A stretch of 64,000 nucleotides of DNA from JAGOTP01 sp964567995 (GTDB taxonomy: Bacteria; Patescibacteriota; Patescibacteriia; 2-12-FULL-60-25): NCBI GenBank assembly GCA_964567995.1, contig CAZMOB010000004.1, positions 62,001 to 126,000 on the forward strand, in the 5' to 3' direction. Positions 35,765 to 43,775 of the stretch are shown here, piece after piece. Under the pieces are notes generated by a model. The model saw only the letters and a program-made list of their open reading frames with translations, made no database searches and had not been told where the DNA came from. Every line of letters begins with the position of its first letter. Within the stretch, counting starts at the first letter, position 1. The position numbers were made by a program, and so were the translations under genes.

Positions 35765-37513
35765 ATGAAAAAGACACTTTCTATTACCCTGGGCGGTCGG
35801 ATCTTTGCCATCGAAGAAGATGGATATGCAGCTCTAGATGCCTATCTACAGAGCTTACGCACGCACTTCGCTCAAGATCCGTCGGTCGATGAGTTGATTC
35901 AAGATATCGAATACAGTTTCGGTGAAAAATTCAGCGAAAAACTCTCAAAAGACAAACCCGCCGTGACGCTCACCGATGTCGAAGCGGTGATTGGCGTTAT
36001 CGGACGTGTAGAAGAAATCGCAAGTGAAGATCAAACGACACATGACATACCCCATTCATCGGAAACGACGACAGCCACAACGGAAACAGCGACCCCTCCA
36101 AAAAAACGCCTCTACCGCAACATGGATGATCACGTTATCGCTGGCGTCTGTTCCGGTGTGGCTGCTTACTTTGGCATCGATCCGCTCGCGATCCGCATTC
36201 TGGCAATCGTCCTCACCTTTGCGAATGGAATCGGACTCCTGATCTATATTGTATTATGGATCGCCGTTCCGGTAGCCGAAACGAGCCTGCAGAAACTTGA
36301 GATGCAAGGGAAAGAACCGAATCTGAATGAATTCCAAGAACTGACGAAAGACAAACCAACTCACGCCAAACAAGACAGCACTCTCTACCGGATTCTGAAT
36401 GCTCCATTACGTTTGATTGGATTTCTCTTTGAAGGTCTGAAACGGTTCTTCTCCCTGTTTGGCTCGATCATTCGTATCATCGCTGGCATCACGCTCCTTA
36501 TCTTCGCCTTCCTCTTCACGACACTCGGAACGATGGCCGTCCTCGTCTTCAGCACCAATATCAACTCACGCTACATCACATCCGATCTACCGCTCACCGA
36601 ACTTGCCCGAAACCCTGTCTACTACGTCGGTCTCGGCTCTCTCTATCTTCTGGCTTTGATCCCCCTTATTTTCTTGGCAATTCTAGGCATCAGTTTGCTT
36701 CGTCGTAAAAATCAGTTCCGCCTGGCCACAACCTCTACCTTAATCGGAATTTGGATTCTCGCCGCTGGTGGAGCCGCCGCTGCCGGAAGCCAGATTGGTC
36801 CGTGGGTATATACGCATGTTCAAGAAGCTGAAAACAAAGCTGTTGTCACTCGAACGATCAAAGCTGGTGCCTTTGAGAACGTTTCTGTTTCAGACAATCT
36901 ACGTGTCACCATTCGTCAAGGAGAGCCTCCATCTATTACGTTTACTGGTCCCGAGGAAGCAATCGCTCGGATTCACACTACAAGTAGCAATGCACTCCTC
37001 CAGCTCACACAAGATGCAAAAAAACGAGAGGATTTTCGTCTCTGCTTCGCCTGCGCAGATCAACGAGTGACAGGAGTGATTACCCTACCTACACTCGGCT
37101 CTTTTTCCGGTCACGATACTAGCAGCGCTCGAATTGAAGGCTTCTCGAACACGCTCTCACTCTACATTTCGCAAAATGCAGACGCCACGATCGAAGGGCT
37201 TGGCCGCAATGGAACCTCCACCAGTCAAGAAATAAGCGCACTGGTGGAAGAGGGGGCATTTTTACGGCTCAACGGAACCGCCGATCGGCTACGCGTGACA
37301 CTAAAAGACAATGCTCGCTTAGATGCGGATCAATTGGATGCGAATCATATTGAAGTCACGACTGAAGATAATGCCTTTGCCGAAGTCTCTCCTCTTCAAT
37401 CGTTCGCCGCCACGAGTACACAGAACAGCTTCATTCGCTCCGTGAACGCCGTTGCAAGCAGCACCGTGGTGGAACGAGGAAACAGTCGCATCCACGAAAC
37501 CGAGTCTCCGTAG
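35765..37513 (+). CDS. PspC-domain membrane protein with C-terminal head-GIN/DUF2807-like domain
   Basis: 582 aa. The N-terminal ~90 residues form a small cytoplasmic domain (GRIFAIEEDGYAALDAYLQSL...) usual in this architecture. The PspC domain follows (RNMDDHVIAGVCSGVAAYFG... plus a helix, about 118-178). Then come three more hydrophobic helices (about 228-345) and an external beta-helical region resembling DUF2807/adhesin-like domains (AFENVSVSDNLRVTI... to the end). It probably senses or protects the membrane under stress and is controlled by PadR in the same transcript. Confidence 0.87.
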   Translation: MKKTLSITLGGRIFAIEEDGYAALDAYLQSLRTHFAQDPSVDELIQDIEYSFGEKFSEKLSKDKPAVTLTDVEAVIGVIGRVEEIASEDQTTHDIPHSSETTTATTETATPPKKRLYRNMDDHVIAGVCSGVAAYFGIDPLAIRILAIVLTFANGIGLLIYIVLWIAVPVAETSLQKLEMQGKEPNLNEFQELTKDKPTHAKQDSTLYRILNAPLRLIGFLFEGLKRFFSLFGSIIRIIAGITLLIFAFLFTTLGTMAVLVFSTNINSRYITSDLPLTELARNPVYYVGLGSLYLLALIPLIFLAILGISLLRRKNQFRLATTSTLIGIWILAAGGAAAAGSQIGPWVYTHVQEAENKAVVTRTIKAGAFENVSVSDNLRVTIRQGEPPSITFTGPEEAIARIHTTSSNALLQLTQDAKKREDFRLCFACADQRVTGVITLPTLGSFSGHDTSSARIEGFSNTLSLYISQNADATIEGLGRNGTSTSQEISALVEEGAFLRLNGTADRLRVTLKDNARLDADQLDANHIEVTTEDNAFAEVSPLQSFAATSTQNSFIRSVNAVASSTVVERGNSRIHETESP

Positions 37514-37551
37514 AAAAATCAAGCGGAATCACGTACACTAGACGTATTCCT

Positions 37552-38037
37552 ATGAGACCCTTTACCCCACTCACCCTCTTCTCGGTCGGGATTCTCCTTT
37601 TGATTGTCGGTGGGGTATTGGGCTACGTGGCTGGTCACGACCGCAGAGCCGAGCAACCACCGCTCCCCTTTGGACCACCTCGCAGCTTTGAAGAATGTGC
37701 GGCGAGTGGAAATCCCGTAATGGAATCTTATCCCCGCCGCTGTCGCGCACAAAACGGACAAATCTTCACAGAAATTATTCCACCCATCACTCCTCCCGTA
37801 GAAACAGATACTTCTTCTCGACCCGCCCCTCCCAAGGTCGCCTGCGCGCCTGCTGGCTGCAGTAGCCAACTCTGTGTCGATGCAGATAAGGCCGCCGAGA
37901 CAGTGAGTACCTGCGAATTCCGTGCTGAATATGCCTGCTACCGTACAGCTCGTTGTGAGCAACAAGCGAATGGAACCTGCGGTTGGACTCAAACGACGGA
38001 ATTAACAACCTGCTTGCAGCATCCACCAGTTCTGTAA
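37552..38037 (+). CDS. Membrane-anchored protein with eight-cysteine-cluster domain
   Basis: 161 aa. N-terminal helix at about 7-27. Residues about 45-72 have the SFEECAASGNPVMESYPRRC pattern seen in many Patescibacteria surface proteins. The C-terminal ~60 residues contain eight or more cysteines (CAPAGCSSQLC...CEFRAEYACYRTARCE...CGW...C), matching the eight-cysteine-cluster type of disulfide-rich domain. Function unknown; the disulfides imply an oxidising exterior, consistent with the DsbA genes nearby. TACACT at 37534-37539 may be the -10. Confidence 0.75.
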   Translation: MRPFTPLTLFSVGILLLIVGGVLGYVAGHDRRAEQPPLPFGPPRSFEECAASGNPVMESYPRRCRAQNGQIFTEIIPPITPPVETDTSSRPAPPKVACAPAGCSSQLCVDADKAAETVSTCEFRAEYACYRTARCEQQANGTCGWTQTTELTTCLQHPPVL

Positions 38038-38072
38038 AAATATTTGGATATTTCCCTTGTATTTAAAGAAGA

Positions 38073-38101
38073 TTGCCAAAATACCCAAAAAAGGCCATAC
38101 T
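38073..38101 (+). promoter_or_regulatory. Promoter of the ABC exporter operon
   Basis: TTGCCA (38073-38078), 17 nt spacer, CATACT (38096-38101), 10 nt before the ATG at 38112. The in-frame TTG at 38073 is therefore the -35 box and not a start codon. Confidence 0.5.
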
Positions 38102-38111
38102 GAAGACCTTT

Positions 38112-39854
38112 ATGACGCAGCCATCTGGTAAACCAGCTCCCAGCCTATTTGGGTTACTCAAACCCTATAAAGGCTTGATTTTCGGGCTCTTGAGCCTGTC
38201 CGTCCTGAGCAACGCTCTAAACCTATCCCTCCCGAAACGGATCGCCAACGGCATTGATGCCTTTTCCCATGGCACATTCGATACACAATCATTTTTGTTC
38301 GCGTTTCTAGGAACGGCCGTTCTGATCCTCATCTTCAGCTATCTCCAAAGCTTGGTACAAACTTACGCCTCCGAAAAAGTCGCGCGTGATTTGCGAACAC
38401 AGTTGGCCAACAAGATCTCCGAACAAAGCGTCGCCTACATTCAAACAACGACCTCCGGCACACTCCTGACCAATCTCACATCCGACATCGACGCGGTTAA
38501 ACTCTTCGTTTCACAGGCAATCGTGTCGATCGTATCATCGGTATTCATCATCATCGGGGCGAGTATCTTGCTGCTGTCGATCAACTGGAAACTCGCTCTG
38601 GCGGTATTGGCCATTCTTCCGCTCATCGGACTGACATTTTCCAAAATCTTTGCCCAAGTCGGAGCGCTCTTCAAAGAGTCACAGCAAGTCATTGATCGTT
38701 TGAATAAAGTGATCAACGAAAGCATTCTGGGCTCCGCGTTGATTCGCGTCTTGAACGCCCAACAGCAAGAGTTCGAGAAATTCCTGACGGTCAACACACA
38801 AGCGAAAGACCTAGGTCTCAAGATTTTGCGGGTCTTTGCGAGCGCCATTCCGATTATCAACTTCTTGGGCAGCATCGCCATGTTAGTCGTGCTCGCCTTC
38901 GGTGGTCATCTCGTGATCACTGGCGACATGACGGTCGGTGAACTGGCGGCCTTCAATAGCTACTTAGCCTTACTCATCTTCCCAATTTTGATCATTGGTT
39001 TCATGAGTAACGCCATCAGCCGTGCGAGCGCCTCGTATGCCCGCGTTTCTGAAGTCTTGAACGCCAACCCACCAGCCGAGACTGGATCACTCAAAACCAA
39101 CCTCCGTGGCGCCATCGAAGTCAAGAATCTATCTCTCAATTATGGAGATAAACCCGTTTTAAAAGACGTTTCTTTTTCAATCAAACCTGGAACGAAAACC
39201 GCTATCATCGGACCAACGGCTGCTGGGAAAACACAGTTACTCCAGCTCATGACTGGCCTCTTGCCTCCAACATCAGGCCAGATCCTCTTCGACGGCCACA
39301 ACCTCGCCGAGTACGATCAAGCGAGCTTCCACGCGCAGGTTGGTTTCGTCTTCCAAGACAGCATCGTCTTCAACTTGTCATTGCGTGAAAATATCGCCTT
39401 CAGTGAGACGGTTGATCCAGCCACCTTCGACAAAGCGGTCGCAACCGCCGAGCTCACGGATTTTATTGACACGCTCCCAAACAAACTCGAAACTCGCGTA
39501 TCTGAGCGTGGTACCAGTCTCTCCGGCGGACAAAAGCAGCGCGTCATGCTAGCCCGTGCGCTCGCGCTCGATCCCAAGATCTTGCTCCTCGACGACTTCA
39601 CGGCTCGTATCGACGCGAATACCGAACAACGCATCCTCGCGAACGTCACGCAGAATTACCCCAACCTAACGCTCATCTCGATCACCCAGAAAATCGAACC
39701 GATCGAACACTACGACCAGATCATCTTGTTGATGGAAGGTGAAGTCATCGCAAACGGTACGCACGCTGAACTCATGCAGAGTTGCCCCGAGTACGTCCAG
39801 ATCGCTCAATCGCAACGCTCCACCGAAACGTATGAATCCTCCTCCAACGAATAA
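38112..39854 (+). CDS. ABC exporter subunit A (degenerate ATPase site)
   Basis: About 580 aa. Six transmembrane helices (about 15-310) are fused to one nucleotide-binding domain. Walker A is GPTAAGKTQLL and the signature is intact LSGGQKQR. Walker B is LLLDDFTA with Asp in place of the catalytic Glu, and the switch His is replaced by Gln (SITQK). It pairs with the next gene to form a heterodimeric exporter of the TM287/288 type, exporting a lipid, peptide or drug. Substrate unknown. Confidence 0.92.
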   Translation: MTQPSGKPAPSLFGLLKPYKGLIFGLLSLSVLSNALNLSLPKRIANGIDAFSHGTFDTQSFLFAFLGTAVLILIFSYLQSLVQTYASEKVARDLRTQLANKISEQSVAYIQTTTSGTLLTNLTSDIDAVKLFVSQAIVSIVSSVFIIIGASILLLSINWKLALAVLAILPLIGLTFSKIFAQVGALFKESQQVIDRLNKVINESILGSALIRVLNAQQQEFEKFLTVNTQAKDLGLKILRVFASAIPIINFLGSIAMLVVLAFGGHLVITGDMTVGELAAFNSYLALLIFPILIIGFMSNAISRASASYARVSEVLNANPPAETGSLKTNLRGAIEVKNLSLNYGDKPVLKDVSFSIKPGTKTAIIGPTAAGKTQLLQLMTGLLPPTSGQILFDGHNLAEYDQASFHAQVGFVFQDSIVFNLSLRENIAFSETVDPATFDKAVATAELTDFIDTLPNKLETRVSERGTSLSGGQKQRVMLARALALDPKILLLDDFTARIDANTEQRILANVTQNYPNLTLISITQKIEPIEHYDQIILLMEGEVIANGTHAELMQSCPEYVQIAQSQRSTETYESSSNE

Positions 39855-41565
39855 ACCACTCAAGATGACGAGCTTACTGAAGCTCATGGCCACCAACAAA
39901 CGTGACCTGGCCTTAGCTATCATTGGACTACTATTCAACTCAGGCGTGATGTTAGCGACACCGTTCGCTTTTGGTCATGTCGTTGATACGTATATCGCCG
40001 CTGGCCGCTACACGGGCATCTGGTTTTATGTTGCGATCCTGTTCGTCGCCTTCGTGATTACGTATTTCGTCGGCTACTTCCAGATGACGCTCATGGGCAC
40101 GATCGGTCAGAACGTGCTGTTCCGCTTGCGTAATAATGTTTTCAGCAAACTTCAAGCCCTTCCGATCGCGTTCTTTCATCAAACGAAAGCTGGTGATTTG
40201 ATCTCACGCATCAACAACGACACGGACAAGTTGAACCAGTTTTTCTCAGAAATTCTGATGCGCTTTTTCGGCAGCATCTTCCTCATCATCGGTGCCGGGA
40301 TCTTCATGGTCGTTCTCAATCCCCGTCTGGGGCTCCTCGCGCTGATTCCAGCCGCGATCATGTTCTTGGTCACGCGTTTAACTGCCAATTGGGTTAAAGC
40401 CCGAAATGCGGCCAGCTTACAGAGCGTTGGTGGTCTCAGTGCTGAAATTCAAGAGAGTCTCGATAATTTCAAAGTCATCGTTGCGTTCAACCGCCGCGAT
40501 TATTTCCGAGCGCGCTTCAACGAAGCCAACCAGACCAACTTTAACGCTTCCGTAAAAGCAGGTGCGACGAACAACCTCTTTACGCCGCTCTACGATCTGA
40601 GTTCGAACATCGGCCAATTGATCGTCGTAGGCTATGGACTCATCCTGGTCGCCCAAGGACAATTCACACTCGGATTACTATTGAGTTTCCTGATTTATCT
40701 CGATCGTTTCTACTCCCCTCTGCGTCAGATCGCGACTCTTTGGACAAGTTTGCAGCTGGCCGTCGCTGGCTGGGATCGTGTCTCTGCCATCTTGAACAAC
40801 CCACTTGAGCTCCCGACCGTGACTTCGACCACTCAGATCAAAGCAGAATCGATTCTGGAATTCAAAAACGTCTCTTTCAACTATCCGGATGGAAAAGCGG
40901 TCTTAAAGCACATCAGTTTCGATTTGGAACCAAGCAAAACCTACGCCTTGGTCGGACCAACGGGCGGAGGCAAAACCACCACCGCCTCGCTCATGGCCCG
41001 TCTCTATGACCCGTCTGAAGGCAGTGTACTGTTGCATGGCCAAGATCTGCGCTCCTTCAGTGCCGAAGATCGCGCGCAGCATATTGGATTCATCCTACAG
41101 GAACCTTTCCTGTTCACCGGGACCATCATGGAAAACATCTTTCATGGAAATGCGGCCTATGCTGGTACGTCAGCCGAAGATCGTGCTGCGGCGATCAAAG
41201 AAGCGGGTCTCGATGCCTTACTGGCACGCTTTCCAGAAGGTCTAGACACACAGGTAAAATCAACTGGTGACGGAATCAGTCTGGGCCAACGTCAGCTGAT
41301 TGCCTTCATGCGCGCTGTCTTACGCAAACCGGAGCTGTTGATCTTGGACGAAGCGACCGCCAACATCGATACCGTCACAGAACAACTCCTTGAAGAAACG
41401 CTGACAAAACTTCCGAAAACAACTACTAAAGTCATCATCGCCCATCGCTTGAATACGATCGAAAACGCCGATGAAATTTTCTTCGTCAACGATGGAACCG
41501 TGACCGCCGCCGGATCGTTCGATCATGCCTTGGAATTGCTGATGCACGGAGAGCGAAAAAGCTAA
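39832..41565 (+). CDS. ABC exporter subunit B (catalytic ATPase site)
   Basis: About 577 aa from the ATG at 39832, which overlaps the stop of subunit A by 23 nt; an ATG at 39865 is also possible. Six transmembrane helices plus an ATPase domain with Walker A GPTGGGKTTTA, Walker B LLILDEATA and switch His in IIAHRLNT are all canonical. The signature is degenerate (ISLGQRQL for LSGGQ). In the dimer this puts both defects (Asp and Gln in A, SLGQ in B) in one site and leaves the other site complete. Confidence 0.92.
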   Translation: MNPPPTNKPLKMTSLLKLMATNKRDLALAIIGLLFNSGVMLATPFAFGHVVDTYIAAGRYTGIWFYVAILFVAFVITYFVGYFQMTLMGTIGQNVLFRLRNNVFSKLQALPIAFFHQTKAGDLISRINNDTDKLNQFFSEILMRFFGSIFLIIGAGIFMVVLNPRLGLLALIPAAIMFLVTRLTANWVKARNAASLQSVGGLSAEIQESLDNFKVIVAFNRRDYFRARFNEANQTNFNASVKAGATNNLFTPLYDLSSNIGQLIVVGYGLILVAQGQFTLGLLLSFLIYLDRFYSPLRQIATLWTSLQLAVAGWDRVSAILNNPLELPTVTSTTQIKAESILEFKNVSFNYPDGKAVLKHISFDLEPSKTYALVGPTGGGKTTTASLMARLYDPSEGSVLLHGQDLRSFSAEDRAQHIGFILQEPFLFTGTIMENIFHGNAAYAGTSAEDRAAAIKEAGLDALLARFPEGLDTQVKSTGDGISLGQRQLIAFMRAVLRKPELLILDEATANIDTVTEQLLEETLTKLPKTTTKVIIAHRLNTIENADEIFFVNDGTVTAAGSFDHALELLMHGERKS

Positions 41566-41577
41566 CAGATAGCAGCG

Positions 41578-41626
41578 CACCCGGGAACAGGAGGCGAATA
41601 GGTGCGCGCCCTCTGTTCTCCGGGTG
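41578..41626 (-). terminator. Long GC-rich hairpin downstream of GC-rich gene 1
   Basis: Nearly complementary arms of about 19-20 nt (41578-41596 and 41607-41626; CACCCGGGAACAGGAGGCG with CGCCCTCTGTTCTCCGGGTG) around a 10 nt loop. On the minus strand it lies 25 nt after the gene stop, and a five-T run follows some 20 nt later. It shares GCGCACCCGGG with the hairpin at 42206-42255. Confidence 0.7.
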
Positions 41627-41650
41627 GAGAAAAGAGTCTTCAGTTCAGCT

Positions 41651-42040
41651 TCAATAGCGATGCCTCCTCTGACCCGGGCTACGCCATTGGGTCGTCAGGA
41701 TGAGCAGGGTGAAGGCAGCGCAGAGGAGCACGACCGGCAGCCACGAGTCCCGCAGGACCATGGCGAGCAAGCAGGCCAGACCACCCGTTCCATACCCCGG
41801 ATACTTGAGATACCAAGGGTGAGGCTGCCCGTTCCAGCCGAAGCGCAGCCGGTATTCCTGCAGCGCACGCGAGATCTCGACCACGTAGAGAAGAAGGGCG
41901 ACCACTTCACAGGTCAGTCCGATCAAAGTCGGCAGAGGCCGCAAGACGGAGCTGAGCTCCGCGACCAGCAGCCAGTACCCGAACAGACCCGAGAAAATAA
42001 AAGACAGCGCGACCCAGTAACGGTTGATGAATGCGTACAT
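41651..42040 (-). CDS. GC-rich orphan gene 1: small four-helix membrane protein
   Basis: 129 aa from the ATG at 42040, chosen because GGAGGG sits 3 nt upstream. The longer TTG frame would use a -35-like box as its start codon. It has four hydrophobic segments (RYWVALSFIFSGLFGYWLLV, PTLIGLTCEVVALLLYVVEI, GGLACLLAMVL, LPVVLLCAAFTLLIL) and a polar loop RFGWNGQPHPWYLKYPGYG. No family recognised. Its base composition is far more GC-rich than the ABC genes before it, and it has its own leader and 3' hairpin. It looks like a self-contained, horizontally acquired unit. Confidence 0.6.
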   Translation of the reverse strand: MYAFINRYWVALSFIFSGLFGYWLLVAELSSVLRPLPTLIGLTCEVVALLLYVVEISRALQEYRLRFGWNGQPHPWYLKYPGYGTGGLACLLAMVLRDSWLPVVLLCAAFTLLILTTQWRSPGQRRHRY

Positions 42041-42133
42041 GAACCCTCCGCTGGCAGGGAACAGCCCCGGCCCCAACCACTGCAGTCCATCTGCAGCGTG
42101 GAACGGGTTATTTTCTTCATACCCTAACAAAAA

Positions 42134-42139
42134 AGTCAA
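42134..42139 (-). promoter_or_regulatory. Possible -35 box of GC-rich gene 1
   Basis: TTGACT on the minus strand, in a gATTGACttttttg context close to that before GC-rich gene 3. The matching -10 is weak (AAAATA/GAAAAT near 42109-42115), so the promoter is less certain than those of genes 2 and 3. The leader contains CTGCAG-5 nt-CTGCAG (42082-42098), which can fold. Confidence 0.35.
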
Positions 42140-42194
42140 TCGACTTGTTCTACATTATATGGAAAGATGACCGGTTGAATTGGGATCGGCCCTT

Positions 42195-42255
42195 AAAAAC
42201 AGCTGCGCACCCGGGGACGGATACGCAAGCTGCGCGTAGCGTCCGCACGGGTGCG
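42195..42255 (-). terminator. Intrinsic terminator of GC-rich gene 2
   Basis: Arms CGCACCCG (42206-42213) and CGGGTGCG (42248-42255) are perfect, continued inward by CGTCC/GGACG-type and TACGC/GCGTA pairing, giving about 18 bp. On the minus strand the stem is followed by CAGCTG and TTTTT (complement of 42195-42199). Confidence 0.85.
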
Positions 42256-42279
42256 GATAAGGAAGGACTGCGGTTGTCG

Positions 42280-42720
42280 TCAGCGGATGGTGCTGGGCTC
42301 GGTGCGGGGCCCGCAGACGGCCCGGCAGGTGTCTTCGTAGTGGTGCGGGTCGTACCAGGGGCTATTGTCACCCTGAACGCAGAGACGTCCGTCCCAGCGC
42401 ACGAAATATGATCGCACCGGGTCGAACTTGACCACATCACGCTGGTCGTCGACGTACTCGAGGTTCTGCCCGCCGCACGGCGCGGTAGATAAATCCTGCG
42501 CCGGCCGCTGGGAGATGCCGGACACAGAACTGTCAGACCTCCAGAACCGCGGCTCCACGAAGTAGTAGGCGGCGAGGACTCCCAACAGAAGCGAGCACAA
42601 GAGACGGTTGGTATACCGGAGCCGCTTGATGGTGCGGTCCCGGTCGTTGATCACGGCCTGGGCGGCGGTGTGGAACTCGGGACGGAACGGGGGCTGGTCG
42701 GTCGGGGTCAGGTCGCTCAT
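42280..42720 (-). CDS. GC-rich orphan gene 2: single-pass protein with external Cys domain
   Basis: 146 aa from the ATG at 42720 (MSDLTPTDQPP), with GGAGA about 9 nt upstream. The cytoplasmic part is basic (RDRTIKRLRYTNR), one helix follows at about 39-56 (LLCSLLLGVLAAYYFV), and the outer part has four cysteines (APCGGQ, RLCVQG, DTCRAVCG) around YFVRWDGRLCVQGDNSPWYD. No family recognised. High GC at third codon positions sets it apart from neighbours. It has a consensus promoter, a leader hairpin and its own terminator. Confidence 0.6.
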   Translation of the reverse strand: MSDLTPTDQPPFRPEFHTAAQAVINDRDRTIKRLRYTNRLLCSLLLGVLAAYYFVEPRFWRSDSSVSGISQRPAQDLSTAPCGGQNLEYVDDQRDVVKFDPVRSYFVRWDGRLCVQGDNSPWYDPHHYEDTCRAVCGPRTEPSTIR

Positions 42721-42753
42721 GGGAACCATTCTCCGTGCACCGCGGACATCGCG

Positions 42754-42800
42754 GATAGCGTTCTTTGCTCGTGTGAAGCACGTAAGCAAACGACGCTATC
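42754..42800 (-). other. Long hairpin in the 5' leader of GC-rich gene 2
   Basis: Outer arms GATAGCGT (42754-42761) / ACGCTATC (42793-42800) are perfect. Inner arms TTTGCTCGTG (42764-42773) / CACG-TA-AGCAAA (42779-42790) pair almost fully. The structure lies between the promoter at 42821-42849 and the Shine-Dalgarno/ATG at 42720. It could stabilise the mRNA or regulate it. Confidence 0.6.
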
Positions 42801-42820
42801 TACGATCGACCTAACGAGGG

Positions 42821-42849
42821 ATACTAACACAATTTTCCCGAAAAGTCAA
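42821..42849 (-). promoter_or_regulatory. Consensus sigma70 promoter of GC-rich gene 2
   Basis: On the minus strand TTGACT (complement of 42844-42849), exactly 17 nt, TAGTAT (complement of 42821-42826). The leader of about 95 nt carries the hairpin at 42754-42800. Confidence 0.7.
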
Positions 42850-42895
42850 GTCTACAGGACCAAAAATTGGCTTAAAAATAGCCTTTTCTGGAACA

Positions 42896-42924
42896 GAAAC
42901 CCCCGTCTTTTGGACGGGGGTTTC
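42896..42924 (-). terminator. Intrinsic terminator after the dsbA-like gene
   Basis: Perfect 12 bp stem GAAACCCCCGTC (42896-42907) / GACGGGGGTTTC (42913-42924) with a 5 nt loop, 18 nt after the dsbA-like stop codon on the minus strand. Confidence 0.88.
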
Positions 42925-42941
42925 AATAATCCTCCTAACCT

Positions 42942-43700
42942 TTAGTTCTTCGCACCGGCTGCTGTGAGTTCAGCCTTGAGTGTAGCGTAAGGAACCGCAC
43001 CACTGACCAACTTGCCGTTGATGAAGGTGGCTGGTGTACCGTTGACACCGGCGTCGTTGCCGGAAGCCATGTCGGCGCTCACGATCGCAGCTGTTTCACC
43101 GCTGTCCAAACACTTCTTGAAGTTGGCTTCGTTCAAGCCATTTTCTTTGGCCAAACGCGTATAGAGTTCCGTACCAAGCGATTGCTGGTTAGCGAAGAGC
43201 TTATCATGCATTTTCCAGAAAGCATCGTTCCCGCCCAGTTTTGCTGCACATTCAGAAGCTTCTGCGGCTTTCTGAGCTTGTGGGTGGAAAGACAATGGGA
43301 AGTGGCGATAAATGAAGCGGACGTCATTTGGGAACTCGTTGCGCATCTGCTCAAGCGCTGGTTCGATCTGACCACAGAAGGGACATTCGAAGTCAGAGTA
43401 TTCGATCACCGTTACTTTCGCATCCTTTTTGCCAAGAATATGATCCGCATCCGTTACTTCCTTCACTGGACCGCCTGTTGGCTCTGGAGGCAGCGTCGTA
43501 CCGTCCGTCGGCTGACCACCGGCTACGGTTGGATTCTGAGCCACCATGGCGCCTGTCGCCATCGAGCGACCGCTCATCATCATCCCAAACACCAAGACTA
43601 ACGCCAACACCGACGAAATCGCAATTCCGACAAACAGACCGAGGTAGAATGTGGTCTTTGGACTAGAGTCCCACATCCCCTGATTTTTCGATTGATCCAT
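42942..43700 (-). CDS. Membrane-anchored DsbA-family thiol oxidoreductase (CPFC)
   Basis: 252 aa. One helix at about 17-42 anchors a thioredoxin-fold DsbA domain outside the membrane. Active site CPFC is at 106-109 (EYSDFECPFCGQ), and the cis-Pro loop is NGTPATFING. It should introduce disulfides into exported Cys-rich proteins, several of which are encoded here. The promoter at 43747-43775 lies inside the 3' end of the upstream DsbA gene, so it can be transcribed on its own. Confidence 0.92.
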   Translation of the reverse strand: MDQSKNQGMWDSSPKTTFYLGLFVGIAISSVLALVLVFGMMMSGRSMATGAMVAQNPTVAGGQPTDGTTLPPEPTGGPVKEVTDADHILGKKDAKVTVIEYSDFECPFCGQIEPALEQMRNEFPNDVRFIYRHFPLSFHPQAQKAAEASECAAKLGGNDAFWKMHDKLFANQQSLGTELYTRLAKENGLNEANFKKCLDSGETAAIVSADMASGNDAGVNGTPATFINGKLVSGAVPYATLKAELTAAGAKN

Positions 43701-43746
43701 AGAAAGATCTCAAAGTTCAGATCGTAATGAGTGAGTAAGCAGAGCA

Positions 43747-43775
43747 ATTATACGAGAGTCCTACGGCGTTGTCGA
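43747..43775 (-). promoter_or_regulatory. Near-consensus promoter of the second dsbA-like gene
   Basis: On the minus strand TCGACA (complement of 43770-43775), 17 nt, consensus TATAAT (complement of 43747-43752). The -35 lies within the last codons of the preceding gene. Confidence 0.7.

Noticed and set aside
41624..42127. Plus-strand open frame antisense to GC-rich gene 1
   Set aside because: Low-complexity Gln/Arg/Pro-rich translation typical of a GC-rich shadow. The minus frame has membrane helices, a Shine-Dalgarno site and a terminator.
41566..42860. Integron cassette array
   Set aside because: The hairpins lack the paired attC core sequences, genes are not arranged in a uniform array from an integrase, and each gene has its own promoter. 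Only the general resemblance remains.
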